Shown here piece by piece: positions 21,864 through 33,693 of a DNA stretch of 64,000 nucleotides (the first letter of the stretch is position 1; every line of letters begins with the position of its first letter). This DNA is from Puccinia triticina (taxonomy: Eukaryota; Basidiomycota; Pucciniomycetes; Pucciniales; Pucciniaceae): positions 4,278,001 through 4,342,000 of the forward strand of contig NC_070565.1 in assembly GCF_026914185.1 (NCBI RefSeq). The letters are read 5' to 3'. The notes under the pieces are model-generated. The model saw nothing but the letters and a program-made list of their open reading frames with translations, ran no database searches and was not told where the DNA came from. A program made the translations under genes and the position numbers.

Positions 21864-22538
21864 CTGGCACTCTCTGGAGAGTGCCACAGATCCCCCCCAG
21901 GTGTCATGCACCCCTTGCATGAGGTACCCCTGTATTTGACATTTCCCCGCTTTGTTTATGCACTCCTTGCATAGCATGACATCATCTTTCATTTCTCACC
22001 CCACTTTTTGCCTGTATTTAGTATCTTCTGACACCACTTGTACGCAGCCCACCAGCTAAAATCACTCATCCAGGGTCCCCCTTGTAGCTAAAATCCCTCA
22101 CATTTGTCTATATAAGGAGATCTCTCCCCCCAGTTGTTTTTCCCTCAGTTCAGTACCCACCAGTTATACAGACATCACCCATCAGCCATTATATTTATCC
22201 TTAAACTTTATATCATATAACATACCATATCATCCCTCTCATCTGCAATAACCACTGAACTCTTTTATATCACCCTCTTGAGGACCTGTGTTCAAACCCC
22301 ACCAGAAACATCAAGTCAACTTTCACCCTTCCCGCTCCTCATAAAATATCTCATCTTTCACATACCTGTCATTGAACAACCTCATCTGGAACTAGACCAG
22401 ACCTATCATTTGATTAAAACTTGCCAAGCTTAGCTTGGTGGGTCTTGTTATCTGATAGCAGAATGTCAGAGTTTTGCACCTCCATCATCCCCTTCACCAT
22501 TCAGCAAAAGGGTTTCACAACCGCTTTTGAGTCTTACA
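21864..22538 (+). mobile_element. LTR of the Gypsy-like family, plus orientation
   Basis: Begins with a palindromic TGGCACTCTCTGGAGAGTGCCA region, has CTATATAAGG (TATA box) near 22109 and ends ...TTTTGAGTCTTACA at 22538. The words GTAGCTAAAATCCCTCAC before the TATA box also precede the TATA box of the Gypsy LTR at 57109-58241, so the families are related. Confidence 0.65.
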
Positions 22539-22754
22539 CCGTACTTCCACGTACCCACCCACAGGTACCTAGTACCCGCCAATTGGAACTAGGGGAAAGC
22601 AGAGCTTTTCAGAATGGCAATTTGTGCACAGGTACCTGCCTGAATTTGGTCCCAGACTGGACACCCGCACCCACCGGAGGATACCTGCGCACTGCCACAG
22701 GTACCCGCCTGTGGGTGCCAAGTACCCGCCAACAAATGATAGGGACCACCTCTA
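22539..22754. mobile_element. degenerate hAT-type MITE
   Basis: Several GGTACC and GTACCCGCC words in both orientations and a decayed right end GGGACCACCTCTA. Left terminal repeat lost. It sits exactly at the LTR end. Confidence 0.5.
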
Positions 22755-22782
22755 GAAATATATGATTCCTGGTGTATACCTT

Positions 22783-22941
22783 GGCCCCGTTTGGCTGCTG
22801 TGTTATACGTGCTAAATGGGCTTATTTATCACGGGCAACCCCCAGGGGTTCAAAGTTTTTGGTGGAGACGGGGGCAAAATTTGGGTCGCGCATGATAAAT
22901 TTGCACATTTATCACGTATAACGCCGCAGCCAAACGGGGCC
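22783..22941. mobile_element. 159 bp Tourist-like MITE, TSD CTT
   Basis: Ends GGCCCCGTTTGGCTGC and GCAGCCAAACGGGGCC, with longer pairing TTATACGTG / CACGTATAA inside. CTT occurs on both sides (22780-22782, 22942-22944). Same terminal word as the element at 33549-33690. Confidence 0.82.
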
Positions 22942-23195
22942 CTTGTTTCTGCCAAGTATTAGATATTGCTTTGGAAGGTAGTTGAAAATGTGTTCTAAGA
23001 TAGTTCCAGTAATAACTAGATTCAAGTTGGAGCTGGTTTTCAATTGAATTCAACTCCTTTCCAAAGTGCCTTCAGCTCAATTGAGCATAAGTTAAACATA
23101 AATTCATCATGAATTCAGCATACATTGAGGCTCACATTCCAGGTTATATCTAACAGGTTTCTTAAACAATATTTTGTGATGGCACTTGCACACAA

Positions 23196-24369
23196 CACCA
23201 GGAAAAAAAAATAGTCACTTGATGACAAGTGACATCATGCCAGCTCCAGCGGGCTACCCACTATCTACCCACCATCTACCCATCATCTACCCACCATCTA
23301 ACCAGCTTAAGAATTTCCACTGGAGATCCTCAGTTTTTTCTGGGCACCACTGATCCCCATTTCTGGTCAGCTGATACTCAGCTTTAGCTCCCAGCTTATG
23401 CTCAGCTTTGGTGCCCAGCTCATGCTCAGCTTTGTTGCCCAGATCAGAACCAGTCCTGGCCCAGCTTATTTTCAGCTTTATTCCAGTCATGGCTCAGCTT
23501 AGACTCAGATTAGGACTATCATTGGCCCAGCCAATGCTCAGCTTTGGACCAGTATTGGCTCAGCTGATTTTCAGCTTTGGATAAATCTCGGCCCAGCCAA
23601 TGCTCAGATTCTGAGTCTGACCACTCCTGTAACAGCTTATGCTCATCTGTGGACCAGCCTTGGCTCAGCTGATGCTCAGCTGTGGACCAACCTTGGCTAA
23701 GACAATGCTCAGCTGTGGACAAGCCTTGGCTCAGCTGATGCTCAGCTGTGGACCAGCCTTGGCTCAGCTGATGCTCAGCTGTGGAACAGCCTTGGCTCAG
23801 GTGATATTAATCTTTTGAATAGTCTCAAAAAATCTGATACTGAGCTTTGGAACAGCCTTGGCTCAGCCAATGCTCAGCTTTGTACCAGCATTGTCTCAGC
23901 CGATGCTCAGCTTTTGAAAAATTTTGGCCCAGCTGGTGTTAATCTTTGGAACAGTATTGTCCCAGCTGATCCTAAGCTCTGCACAAACCTTTTCCAAGAT
24001 GATGCTCAGCTTTGGACCATTGTTGGCTAAGCTGATGCTCAGATTTGGAATATTCTTGGTCCAGCTGACACTTGGATTTTTATCAGGCTTGGAATATCCA
24101 ATGCTCAGCTGTGGCCCAGGCTTAGCCAATGCTCAGCTTTGGCCCAGGCTCAGTCAATGCCTACTGCTCAGCTTATGATGAGCATCAGCTGTTCCTGGGA
24201 AAAAATTAGGATCAGCTGACTGTGCCACATTGAGTGCTCTGGTGCAGTCCTGCAAGCTCTACAAGTGCTGGTGGAGCAGACTTGGAGCAGCGCTGGAGTA
24301 GCTCTGGAGCAGAAACCAAAGCTGCATCATGTCACTTGCCATCAAGTAACTATTTTTTTTTTCCTGGTG
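23196..24369. mobile_element. 1.17 kb nonautonomous element with AGCTGA satellite core, TSD CAA
   Basis: Inverted ends: CACCAGGAAAAAAAAATAG with TCACTTGATGACAAGTGAC, and their complement at 24325-24369. CAA flanks both sides. The core (about 23330-24180) is a loose tandem of CAGCTGATGCTCAGCTTTGG-type units of 30-36 bp, preceded by a CTACCCACCAT tandem at 23260-23300. No coding capacity. A sister element is at 25327-26193. Confidence 0.72.
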
Positions 24370-24394
24370 CAACGATCTCCTTGATTTTTTTGAA

Positions 24395-25202
24395 GTGCCT
24401 TTCAGGAAGAAAAACAACCCACCCAACACTCAGATAAACTATAAATGCAAGTGGTGTGGAAACCACTATTGCGCTCACAAAACTTTGTATGGGAACTTGA
24501 AGGTGCACCGCAATGGCTCAACCCAGTCCGAAAACAAAAGCCACGGTTGTCCCAAACGAGAGCAAGCAAAGAAGGCGGGCGCAAAATTACCCCCCAGTGG
24601 CTGAACGTAATCTTGTGCAAGCTAATGGTGGGGGGGATCCTAAGCAGACTGTCATCACAGGTTTTTTTCAGATGAAGCCACCTTTTGTCAATCGTGTCCT
24701 CAACCAGATCATCATGATCTGGCAGATTCAACAGGCACTTCCGTGGACGCGTATTGAAGATCCGACTCTTTGAGCCGCTTTTCAGTACACAAATCCCAAG
24801 GCTGTTCTCTATGGTCAGAAGTGGTCGGCAAATGAATCTACTAAGCTCTATGCAATGCTAAAGAAAAATGTATTTGACAAGTTACATGTAAGAGTTTACT
24901 GCCATTGATGATTTCCCCACCCTTTTTTGATTACTGAAATGGTTCCTTTTTTAATTTGGAAGAACTTTGACACCAAGTTCACCCGAATCCACAACGTGTG
25001 GACAACAAAGGGGAACAGATTTGCGTTCATTGGTGCCTTGGTTGCTTATATCAACTCCAATTGGGAGTATACCGTGCGCCATCTGACCCTCAAGATGATC
25101 CCATGGAAACATCTTGGATCTTTGCTCGCACGGCCAATAGCATCCATCCTTGGCAAAAAAAAACTGTACCAAAAAATGCTGGCACAGACTACCGACTCCG
25201 GT
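24395..25202 (+). pseudogene. hAT transposase with BED zinc finger, N-terminal and middle part, broken
   Basis: Begins MPFRKKNNPPNTQ and contains a BED-type zinc finger (CKWC...H...VHRNG), then TVITGFFQMKPPFVNRVLNQ, RIEDPTL, AAFQYTNPKA and, after a probable intron from about 24891, FTRIHNVWTTKGNRFAFIG, VRHLTLKMIPWKH and KMLAQTTDSG. This is the usual order of a rust-type hAT transposase up to the second catalytic region. It is inactive: a one-base frameshift in the C run near 24589-24594, an in-frame TGA at 24771-24773 (consistent with CGA to TGA), and loss of everything after TTDSG, where another repeat starts. The missing C-terminus is the kind of sequence at 1-712. It lies between two satellite-bearing elements of one family (23196-24369 and 25327-26193). 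Confidence 0.8.
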
Positions 25203-25326
25203 GTGGTATGCTTTATGGTTACCCATCTAGCCCATTTCAAAATTTCCTTTTTTCTCATATGTACACTCACAAATCACCCAATACGGCAAAACCACTGAAT
25301 TCTACGGCCAAAACTACACAGAACAC

Positions 25327-26193
25327 CACCAGGAAAATAAAATAGTCAGTTGATGACAAGTGACATTACACCAGCTCCAGCCAGCTACCCACCATCTATC
25401 CAATATCTATCCACTATCTACCCCAATCTCCCAACCATCTCCTCAACTTCCAAAATTTACCAAGGAGGTCCTGTTCAGTTTTTGATGAGCCCAACTGATC
25501 CTCAGTTCTTTCCAGCTGATACTCAGCTTTGGTACCCAGCTCATATTCAGCTTTTCTGCCCAGCTCATACTCAGCTTTTTCACGCAGCTCACTCTCAGAA
25601 TTGGAAAAAAGCCGTTTGACCATTCCTTGCCCAGGTGATGCTCAGCTTTGTACTAGTCCTGGCGCAGCTGATGCTCAGCTTTGTACCAGTCCTTGCTTAG
25701 CGTTCTCCTAGTCCTGTCCCAGCTGATGCTCAGCTTTGGCCCAGTCCTGGGCCAGCTGGCCAGCTGATGCTCAGCTTGCTGAGCACCAGCTGAGCCAGGC
25801 CAGGGAAAACGATGGGAATCAGCTTGGACAGGACCAGAGCTGAAAATCAGCTAGGCTAGGGCCAAAGCTGAGCATCAGCTGAGCCATGGACAAGGCTGAG
25901 CATCAGCTGTGCCAGGGCCAAAGATGATCATCAGGTGCCCAGTTCCAAAGCTGAGCATCAGCTGGGCCAGGGGAAAAACTGAGCATCAGCTGAGCCAGGG
26001 TAAAAGCTGAGCATCAGCTGGGCCAGGGCCAAAGCTGAGCATCATCTGGTTTTTTCACATTGAGTGCTTTGATCCTTATCATGTGAGCCCTAGATGTGCT
26101 GGTGGAGAGGAGCAGCATTGGAGCAGTGTTGGAGCTGAAACCAAAGCTGTGTCATGTCACTTGCCATCAAGTGACTACTTTTTTTTCCTGGTG
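25327..26193. mobile_element. 867 bp nonautonomous element with AGCTGA satellite core
   Basis: Same ends as 23196-24369 (CACCAGGAAAA... and ...TTTTCCTGGTG, with the internal CACTTG(A/C)...CAAGTG hairpin). Core at about 25500-26045 is the same CAGCTGATGCTCAGCTTTG satellite, but the first part is in one orientation and the part after 25785 in the other (GCTGAGCATCAGCTG), so the core is a large inverted array. No clean target duplication. Confidence 0.68.
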
Positions 26194-26239
26194 CAAGTGC
26201 CATGCAAACTCCCATGGTGCAAAAGGGTCTCACGACATC

Positions 26240-26535
26240 TTTTGAGTCTTACACTGGGAAGGAATCCTCCCGTTCATCAATATATTTTCTGGCCTGGGGA
26301 TTCCTTCCGGCACTCCAGTCAAAGAGGTGCACATACCTCTTGGAATCCCTCTGATTGAGGAGGGGTGTACACCTCTCTGACCTGAGGGATCCTTGTGGCC
26401 AAGGAGATCCCTCCAATGCATCTGGCCCACCATGATGGGCGGGTACCTGTTTTTTTCCTGTCCAAAAACTGAACACCCACACCAGTACCCAGCACCCGCA
26501 GGCGGGTGCTGAGCGGTGTTCCAGGTACCTGCTGG
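26240..26535. repeat. short palindromic array plus hAT-MITE-like fragment
   Basis: 26255-26410 holds inverted words (GGAATCCTCCC / GGGGATTCCTTCC, AGAGGTGCACATACCTCTTGG, GGAGGGGTGTACACCTCTCTG). 26438-26535 has GGTACC and GCACCCGC words of the hAT-MITE family but no intact ends. Confidence 0.45.
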
Positions 26536-26655
26536 CTGTGTGGGGATCCAGATCTGTTTTGCAAAACAAAACTGCCAAAACGTCAACTTCCAACCTAAAC
26601 ACTTGCATATGTTACAATATTATTACAGAAATAGACTCTATATACAAATTTAACC

Positions 26656-27061
26656 CTAGTGGCAACAATGGGAAGTTATTTACATTATGTTATCCAGAGG
26701 GATTTTTGTAACATAACTTCCCACCGTTATCAGATAAAGTGTTATTGCTATCTGGTAAAATGTGCTTGCGCACGTGTGGATAACACAACAGAGGGTGATT
26801 TCCCCCTCAATACCGCAAAAAATAATGCCAGTAATGCACTAACTGCGTTATCTGGTGCAAAAACACTGTAAAATGGGCAAAAAACCTGTGTTATCCGCAT
26901 TTTATCCCCCTAAATTGCGGGGGATAACGTAACGGGTCTAATAAATCAGGAAAAAAATAAACAAAAAATGTAACTTAAACATTGTTGCTGTTAGCGCAAC
27001 AATTAAGTTTTGTTATTGGTTACTTCTAGTTACGGATAGTGTAACTTCCCATTGTTGCTAG
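26656..27061. mobile_element. putative 406 bp MITE
   Basis: Inverted ends CTAGTGGCAACAATGGGAAG and CTTCCCATTGTTGCTAG. Interior AT-rich with TTATC(C/A)-rich words. No obvious transposase and no clear target duplication. Confidence 0.55.
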
Positions 27062-27734
27062 TTTCTCACTTCAACTATCCAGCTAGCTCTGTTAGTTTAG
27101 AAGGCATTTACAATTATAGGTTTATTACAGGCCATATCTAGGTATAAATTCATACAATTATTAAAAGCATGTATATATATATAAGAGCATAGGTAGATTT
27201 GCTAGTTAGGAATGCTTCCACTATTGGCTATAGATCACCTTGTGCAACCTGCATGTTGGTAACTGCAGCAAATAGGCCTACACTCAACAACTCAACAGAT
27301 TTGTGCGGACCTGACATTGATGCATGCAGTCATAAAGCCTCCACTTTGGCAGTGCAACCAACCATCTTGGCAGCCCTTGCATCAAAAAGCACAAAGAACA
27401 CATTGTCATGTGGAACATCAGTTCAAGTTATGCACCCCTTGCAGAAGGCAGTGCAATCCACAGGGTCACCACCAGCAGAAATGCCTTGAGGCAGCCCTCA
27501 CCAGCAAAAATAACTAAAGAGGCCCTCCTCCTACCATTTCACCATCATCACCCAGGCACCCCAGCTCAGTGGTCAAACAGACATCAAGTGATCAGACATC
27601 AACATAGAAATCTCATATCACACTCCACCATCACTTCTCTCTGCTAAAACCATAAAACCCAACAAAACAGATTCTCAATTGATTATATTCTTTGCCCACC
27701 TCACCATATAGAGGTTGTATAAGCATCTTGTACT
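27062..27734. other. unassigned sequence
   Basis: No gene recognised. A plus-strand frame at 27199-27489 is Ala/Thr/Cys-rich without a known motif; probably retrotransposon-derived because LTR sequence follows it. Confidence 0.35.
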
Positions 27735-28010
27735 TGATAAAAACTGATCTAGGTCAAATAGAGACTACTACATACAAGTTTTCTCCGTCATAAAGTGAAA
27801 AGTCACACCACGACAATAAATAAATTTGTTGTCAGAATTCTGTGTAGTATAATAGAGGGGCAGGTCTTTCAAAAAACCTGTAACAGTAGTATTACTTGAG
27901 CTGGAATATAATATTGTTATTTCCCCCTCAAAGGACTGCCAACCCATCCCAAAGGAGTTCTCACAGCGGGTGCCAGGTACATGCAAATGGGTACCCAATT
28001 GCCATCTCTA
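27735..28010 (+). mobile_element. LTR fragment with a hAT-MITE remnant
   Basis: 27735-27965 matches the reverse complement of 13480-13840. At 27966-28010 it is followed by GCGGGTGCCAGGTAC...GGGTACCCAATTGCCATCTCTA, the right end of a TAGAGATGGC-type MITE whose left part is missing. Confidence 0.5.
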
Positions 28011-28587
28011 CAGCTGTGTCAGGCCAAGAGAGTGCAACAGACTCCACTCACAACAAGGAAACATTGGTGGGATTCAGAAGTAGGTTTACTACTCTTCTCT
28101 GGTTTTATAGGTCTTAACCAGAGATAACCTTTTGATCTGATTTTACTTACTGTCAATATTACTAGGCAACTGTGATGGTAGGTATACTGCAAGTTTGGTA
28201 ATCTCTCTGCTGGTGATCCTGGGTTGTCTGGGGCGTGGTTCTTGTGTGCTGAAGTCTGTGGATCCTCCAGCTGCATGGGGGATCCTGACTTCAAAAAATT
28301 TCAAATTTGGATGACATAATCACACATGTACATGTGGTTTGGAGCGCTCAGGGGCACCTACATGGCGCTGCTGCACATGCACGTCTCAAACCACAAACTC
28401 AAGGAGTAGAGATATTGGGAAATAATCAGTGAACACTAGGGTCAAAATAGCATGAGGAATCAGAATCTGAAGTTAAAACAACCTTAAGTCTTAAGGTTAA
28501 AACAATATAAATACATTTAGGTATAGAATGGAGGTAAAAGGCAGTTTGAGGTCAACTGTGTTGACTCTAAGGCTGACATGATGCTCA

Positions 28588-28965
28588 GAGCATCCGCATC
28601 CGTCGCTAGATTAGCCTGGGCTAACCTAGCTTGGATTACATTACAATCAGAATAGGCTATTCCAATCAGCCATCCGCATAGGTGGGGATTAGCAGGTCCA
28701 AGCTGTTGGATGTTCATTGTTATGTGTTTAGGTGCCTATATGCTATGTGTTTGGCACCTAAACACATAAAGTTCATGCTGGAAAGCATGATGAATGTTGA
28801 ATTTGATATTAGTCCCAGGATTAGTGGGGTCTAAATTTAGACCCCACTAGCTCCAAACAGAGCTCCGGGTCAAGTTGATCCCCGGCTGATCCAACCCAAT
28901 GCAGGTGCGGGGTCAAACTAAGTGCCCTAATCCAGGCTAACTTAGTGCCCGGTGCAGATGGTCTC
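28588..28965. mobile_element. putative 378 bp MITE
   Basis: Imperfect inverted ends: GAGCATCCGCATCCGTCGCT with AGATTAGCCTGG, against the complement of CCAGGCTAACTTAGTGCCC and GGTGCAGATGGTCTC. Contains a small hairpin at about 28725-28770 (TTAGGTGCCTAT ... TTGGCACCTAAACACAT). No clean target duplication. 28011-28587 and 28966-29259 on either side hold nothing I can assign. Confidence 0.5.
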
Positions 28966-29259
28966 AAGCCTTTCTCAAAGGTTATTTCAAGCAAGGTTGA
29001 ATGCACAGTGACTGTGCATGAAAGGGCATGATGTAATTATGTGGAGTTACTATGGCAGTTACACTGGATTATGCCACATGCCAACTCCTTGCAGTTTCTA
29101 GAGTTTTTAGTGTAGTGTTAAACCCTTGATCTTTCAGTCCATAATTCACTGACTTGAATATATTTGGATTAAGAGGAACAGTAAATTCCAAAGTTGTGTG
29201 GAATCCAGTCATATCTTCAAGAGATCATTCATGTTAAAGACAAGATGATCAAGCACAGA

Positions 29260-31180
29260 CTAAGCAAGTACTTGAGGATATTCAACGATCTGATCGAAAT
29301 CTTTGATAGCCTCCTTACCCTCCCGACAACGAATGAACAGGCCTTGTAAAGCAGCCATACTAAACTGGCCACCCTTCCGAAAAACCTCGATGACTTTCTT
29401 CTCCATCTCGTCTACTAACTTCGACTCGTCATAAAACTTTTGGAATAATTCGAGGGTCTGGTGAAGCGTTGCATTGCCGATCTGGAGTGACACATCGATC
29501 CGCCCGGGGCGGATTAACGCCGGATCTAGTCTGTCGAGATGGTTCGTCGTCATAAATATCAATCTTTGTGAGGTCGTCGATGTCACTCCATCGATCGCAT
29601 TTAGTAGTCCTGAAAAAGTTATGTTGATCTTCATCCTGGTGTTGTTATTATTATAGTTGAAAGGAAGAATTAGCCGGACCATGGTAGTGTACAGGATAGA
29701 TAGGGGCGTAGAAGATAACAGGATTGAAAATGACTCAGCACTGTTCCCTTCCATCACGACCAAGGAAGGCCGCATCGACATCCTCTAAAAGGATCACACT
29801 TCGTTCGGGCACATTGGTGAGGAGGTGATTTAGCTTGTCATCACTCAACCCTCGTTCAGAAAGATTGAGGACACAGATGTGATATTGCAGTTCGCCAGCG
29901 AGAGCGAATATGAACGAAGATTTTCCAGAACCAGGTGGCCCGTGTAATAGATAGCCCCTCCGGTATGGAATACCTGGTCATCAGATCACCGCAGTTCAGC
30001 CAAAAATGACCCCCGTGTGCGCTAGAAGTCAGAGTGCTTACCTCGATCACCATACCAGCGGGCCCGGCCCATAAACTCCTTGATATCAGCCACCAAATTC
30101 TCTTTGATGCCCTGATCCAAGACGACAGAGCTCAGGGGCCTTTTTGTCCGAGGTTGACCAAACGGTCTCCATTCAGCTCCACCTGAAGAGGTATAGATCA
30201 CTATCTTTCCCTCTTCTGTTCGCATTGAAACTGATTTGGCTTCTTTCAAAAGGTCTACTAACAACTTTCGATCTCGAGATAGAGTCGTGAGCATCAACGT
30301 TTCCCATGGTGTGCCTGAGTTGAGATCGATCAATTTTCCGTCTCGCTCCCGCTTGACCTAGCAATATAAAGAGTTTGATATTAAGAGATCAATATTGATT
30401 GATTTATGGATATTCCTGAAAAAGGAGGCAGGGATCATTGAGGAGAGGATACCCACTTGAAACCAAGCCCTTTGGAACTTGAAATAATGATTTCCAGGAC
30501 CAGGAACGAGGGCAAAGTCAACCTCATGAGTGCCGTCCGACAGTTGTCGATAACTAGTCTCGGCGGCAAGTTGATTGGTGGACGAGTTCTTTCGACTTTG
30601 TTTCGACATCCAATTCAGGAACCAGAGGTATGAGCGATCTTTGGATGATATTTCGAGCGTGACCAGTAGTCTTCGTTGGGCTAGGTTGAACAAGAGAGTT
30701 GAAGATCGTTTGAGGCCTGAAAGTGCTACGCCTACGCCCTTTTTTTTCAGAAAAAAAAAACCCCGTTTCTCAGCATCACGAAAAGTTTCTTTGGGAAATA
30801 TCTTCTTTCTTTGTCTCTTTTGGAAGTAGTGAGTGCAAACTGACCATCAAACCGAAACCTGCTGAAAAGTATGGGCTAGCGATAAAAGTAATTTTTGGAA
30901 GATAAAGAAGCCGATTAGGGACCCACTCCAGAAGAACAAAGACGGTTTATTGAGCTTTGAAAAAAATACATTCGAACGATTTTCGAATAAACTTGGATTG
31001 ATTTAAATGTATAGTCTGTTGAGATTATCTTGAACAAGAAGGAGAAGAAGAAAACAGAGAACAGAAAAGGTGGCACTTTTGAGACAGGATTGAGTCGAGC
31101 ATCGAGTCTGAGCTGGTCTTGGTGATCGGCAGTTCCGAGATTGGGGGTGTGCTTGATGAGGTGGCCGGTTGAAGAGCCAT
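29260..31180 (-). CDS. BCS1: mitochondrial chaperone BCS1 (AAA ATPase), 446 aa
   Basis: BCS1 is an AAA ATPase of the mitochondrial inner membrane that moves the folded Rieske iron-sulfur protein into respiratory complex III. Six exons on the minus strand keep one frame: 31077-31180, 30845-30875, 30738-30457, 30357-30042, 29973-29742 and 29635-29260, all with GT-AG introns of 68-201 bp. The start [10 protein letters not shown] gives 446 residues, the usual family size. Seen in order: [20 protein letters not shown] (membrane segment), [16 protein letters not shown] (BCS1-specific domain), Walker [10 protein letters not shown], Walker [39 protein letters not shown] (arginine-finger region) and the C-terminal small domain. 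The second exon is only 31 bp, but the protein joins perfectly across it. No breaks. COX6, another respiratory-chain gene, lies 770 bp upstream in the same orientation. Confidence 0.94.
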
Positions 31181-31950
31181 CGTTACTATCAGGAGACAGT
31201 TGGTGGCCTGCGTCTTACTGTTGTGGTGGATTCGGCGGTGAACTTGGTGAGTTTCGAAGGCATCTGTTCAGCGGGCCGCCCGAGCCCATCCGACCCTGAG
31301 CCATTGATCACAGCCCATTGCGCCGACCACCCCCGTCGCCGAAGGAGGGTTCCTTCGGGAATGCGCCTCCCCGTCAATTATGGAGGGACTAGACTTGTAT
31401 GTATGCGCATTCAAGGAAATCAGGTTTCATCTCCTGTTCTGCTACCACCGGGCCGATGAATCGGTGTGATTATGTTGGTTGAGACCCTTGCTGAAATTGA
31501 TCTAACCATCAACATATACGCAACTACATGTCCCGCATCCCAGCCACAGCCAGCCACCCTTTCCACACTTTAATTTTGGATTTATGAAAGAAAGAAAAAC
31601 ATAAATGATGCTTTGATTTTTTTTGAAGTATGATGTCCCAAACACCTCTTTATGCATCGTTATAGCCCGGCGGATGGGCGTTACAAATCCGCCCACTCAT
31701 AGCGCATGATGGGGTTTCCAAACAACGCCTCAAATTTTAATTCATTATACTCCTATATCTTATCATCCCCTAACGGACTCCTGTGCCAACATTCTTCAGA
31801 AAAGAAACTTGATTCATACAAAAAAAAGATAGACCAGCCATTAACAGCTGGTAGGGCACACTACAACTATGTTGCTGCAATGCACAGATCGGGCCCATCT
31901 GACTCCGGAGGAAGTTTGGCTATTTTTATATTTCGGGCTCTAGAAAAAAA
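31181..31950. other. intergenic region between COX6 and BCS1
   Basis: Must contain the BCS1 promoter and the COX6 3' end. A minus-strand frame at 31189-31377 with a possible donor could be an upstream exon, but it does not extend any recognised protein. No repeat recognised. Confidence 0.4.
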
Positions 31951-32901
31951 TTAAAGTGCTTGACCGTACATCTCTTCTTTGGTTGGCACACCAAGCTCAT
32001 CCCGGAGGGGCTTGAGCTCGTCTAGATAGGCTTGGTATTGTCCCTTGTTCTCAACCTGTGGTTTGGTTGGGTTGCCAAAAAAAAAGGCGCAGTGACACGT
32101 CAGTTACTTGCGATTGATAGGATTGAGGCGGAGATATGATTGAGTGATCGATCAAGATGAAGACAAAAATGACAGACTTTTTCTTTGAGACCTTCAAATA
32201 TCCGGATGGCTGTAGGTAAATCGTTGACTCGTCTGGCGGCCTAGAATATGGGAAGAGCCAAGAGATGGTAAGCACTAAAATCTCAAACAGACTACTTGGG
32301 AAGACGGCGGTGAAAGACGAAAACGAGCGGACGCCTGAGAGAGCGCAAGTGGGGAAACAAAATAAACTGACCCGGAGAGCAGCCTCTACGGTTGGGACGG
32401 CGGGTACCAAGTCATAGGCAAAGCAGTTATTGAGGCCACGTTGGAGCTATCGAGAAATAGAGCATTGTTTTTTTGTTGTGTCAGTATGAATGATTCGGAT
32501 CGGAAAAAGTAGGATAGGATGGATCCGATGTCCAGGGATAGATAACGGATATCTGATGTCGATACCCACCTCGAATAAATCTTGTACGCCTTCGAAGAAT
32601 TGAGTGTATCTCTCGTTGAAGGCCGAGAATGATTCATCCGCAGCATGACCAGCAGAATACGCTATTTTTAAGGGGGAAAAACCGAGAACAAAACCAAGCC
32701 AAAGTAAGCATGATTTTCTTTTTACTTTAGTTTTGCATATTCGAGAGGAGAGGGAATGAGAGGGGCCGGTTTCGCACCTCGGTGTGCGGTGATCAAGGCG
32801 GACCGGCTGAGGACTTGTGATGAAGTGGTGGGCTTGAGAAGGTTGAGTCGAGGGAGGGGCTTGAGGAGCGATCGGCGGACTAGAGGAGCAGGGAAGAACA
32901 T
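31951..32901 (-). CDS. COX6: cytochrome c oxidase subunit 6 (COX5A family), 152 aa
   Basis: A nuclear-encoded structural subunit of mitochondrial complex IV, on the matrix side of the inner membrane. Five exons on the minus strand join without frame change: 32901-32778, 32661-32570, 32446-32372, 32240-32178 and 32055-31951, with introns of 116, 123, 131 and 122 bp. The start MFFPAPLVRRSLLKPLPRLN gives an Arg/Lys/Ser-rich, acid-free presequence of about 40 residues, as needed for import. The mature part shows the family signature: HAADESFSAFNERYTQFFEG, LQRGLNNCFAYDLVP, AARRVNDLPTAIRIFEGLK and YQAYLDELKPLRDELGV. Length matches yeast Cox6. No defects seen. The presequence start is well supported by a clean donor joining residue 41 to the conserved domain. 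Confidence 0.95.
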
Positions 32902-33225
32902 GCTGAACAGAGGCGTCGGCTGGAATTTCTTGGCAGGTTGTCGAATCGTTTGCGTGTGTGTGTGTGTTTTGTGAGAGAAGAATTGTGCGAGGGTTTCGAG
33001 ATGACGGAAGTTGGTCCTGGTGCTCGGTCGAGTCGGTCGGCTGAGTTCGGCAGTCGATCTGATTGGTCACGGCAGGCCGAGGGAAAGGGCAGTGGACAGG
33101 GCGCGTGAAATCGGATCGGAAACCCTAACCTCATCCTGGAAGATTTTAAACTCTGCACTAAGACAAACATAATCAGAAGCAAAATTCCAACACTCTCAAA
33201 TCCGGTTGTGAATTGAATGACATTT

Positions 33226-33364
33226 GGGGTTCTCAAAGTTGCGACATAGCGGCATATGTCATGCAAACATACAACTTTATTTGCAGGAGCTGTCAAACGC
33301 TTCCCTGCAAAAATGGTGTGTATGGCAGTATGTCACATTTGTATGTTTTCAACTTTGAGAACCC
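33226..33364. mobile_element. about 139 bp MITE related to 4168-4364
   Basis: Inverted ends GGGTTCTCAAAGTTG and CAACTTTGAGAACCC, one or two bases different from GGGTGTTCAAAGTTGA at 4168. It lies upstream of COX6. TSD not clear (left TTTG, right TAATTG). Confidence 0.6.
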
Positions 33365-33548
33365 TAATTGAGGACTTCCAATCGAGATCTACAACCCCTG
33401 CAGAACCAGACTTGCCGCCTCTGGTGCTACATTCCCCCGCATTTTTTTTTATTTTGCGGCTGTAAATCAAAATCTGCAGGGGCTACAGATTCAAGGGAAA
33501 GTCATGAGGAGGCAGTCCAATTTTATTTGTGCAATTCACATTGTCTAA

Positions 33549-33690
33549 GGCCCCGTTTGGAGCCGATATAATCCAGGCAATATATGTGTTTTTTTGCATG
33601 ACATCCTATGTGACATCTGATCAGGTCCGCCAAAACTTGATCAGATGTCACAAGTTTCCACGCGCAATTATATCGGCTCCAAACGGGGCC
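33549..33690. mobile_element. 142 bp Tourist-like MITE, TSD TAA
   Basis: Ends GGCCCCGTTTGGAGCCGATA and its complement TATCGGCTCCAAACGGGGCC, perfect over at least 25 bp, with TAA on both sides (33546-33548 and 33691-33693). A decayed relative sharing the interior GACATC...GGTCCGCCA...GATGTCAC is at 42210-42360. Confidence 0.92.
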
Positions 33691-33693
33691 TAA

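Noticed and set aside
29636..29781. Alternative BCS1 start at [12 protein letters not shown] inside the gene
   Set aside because: This is intron 5 read through in frame with the last exon; the Walker motifs in the preceding exon join properly when it is spliced out.
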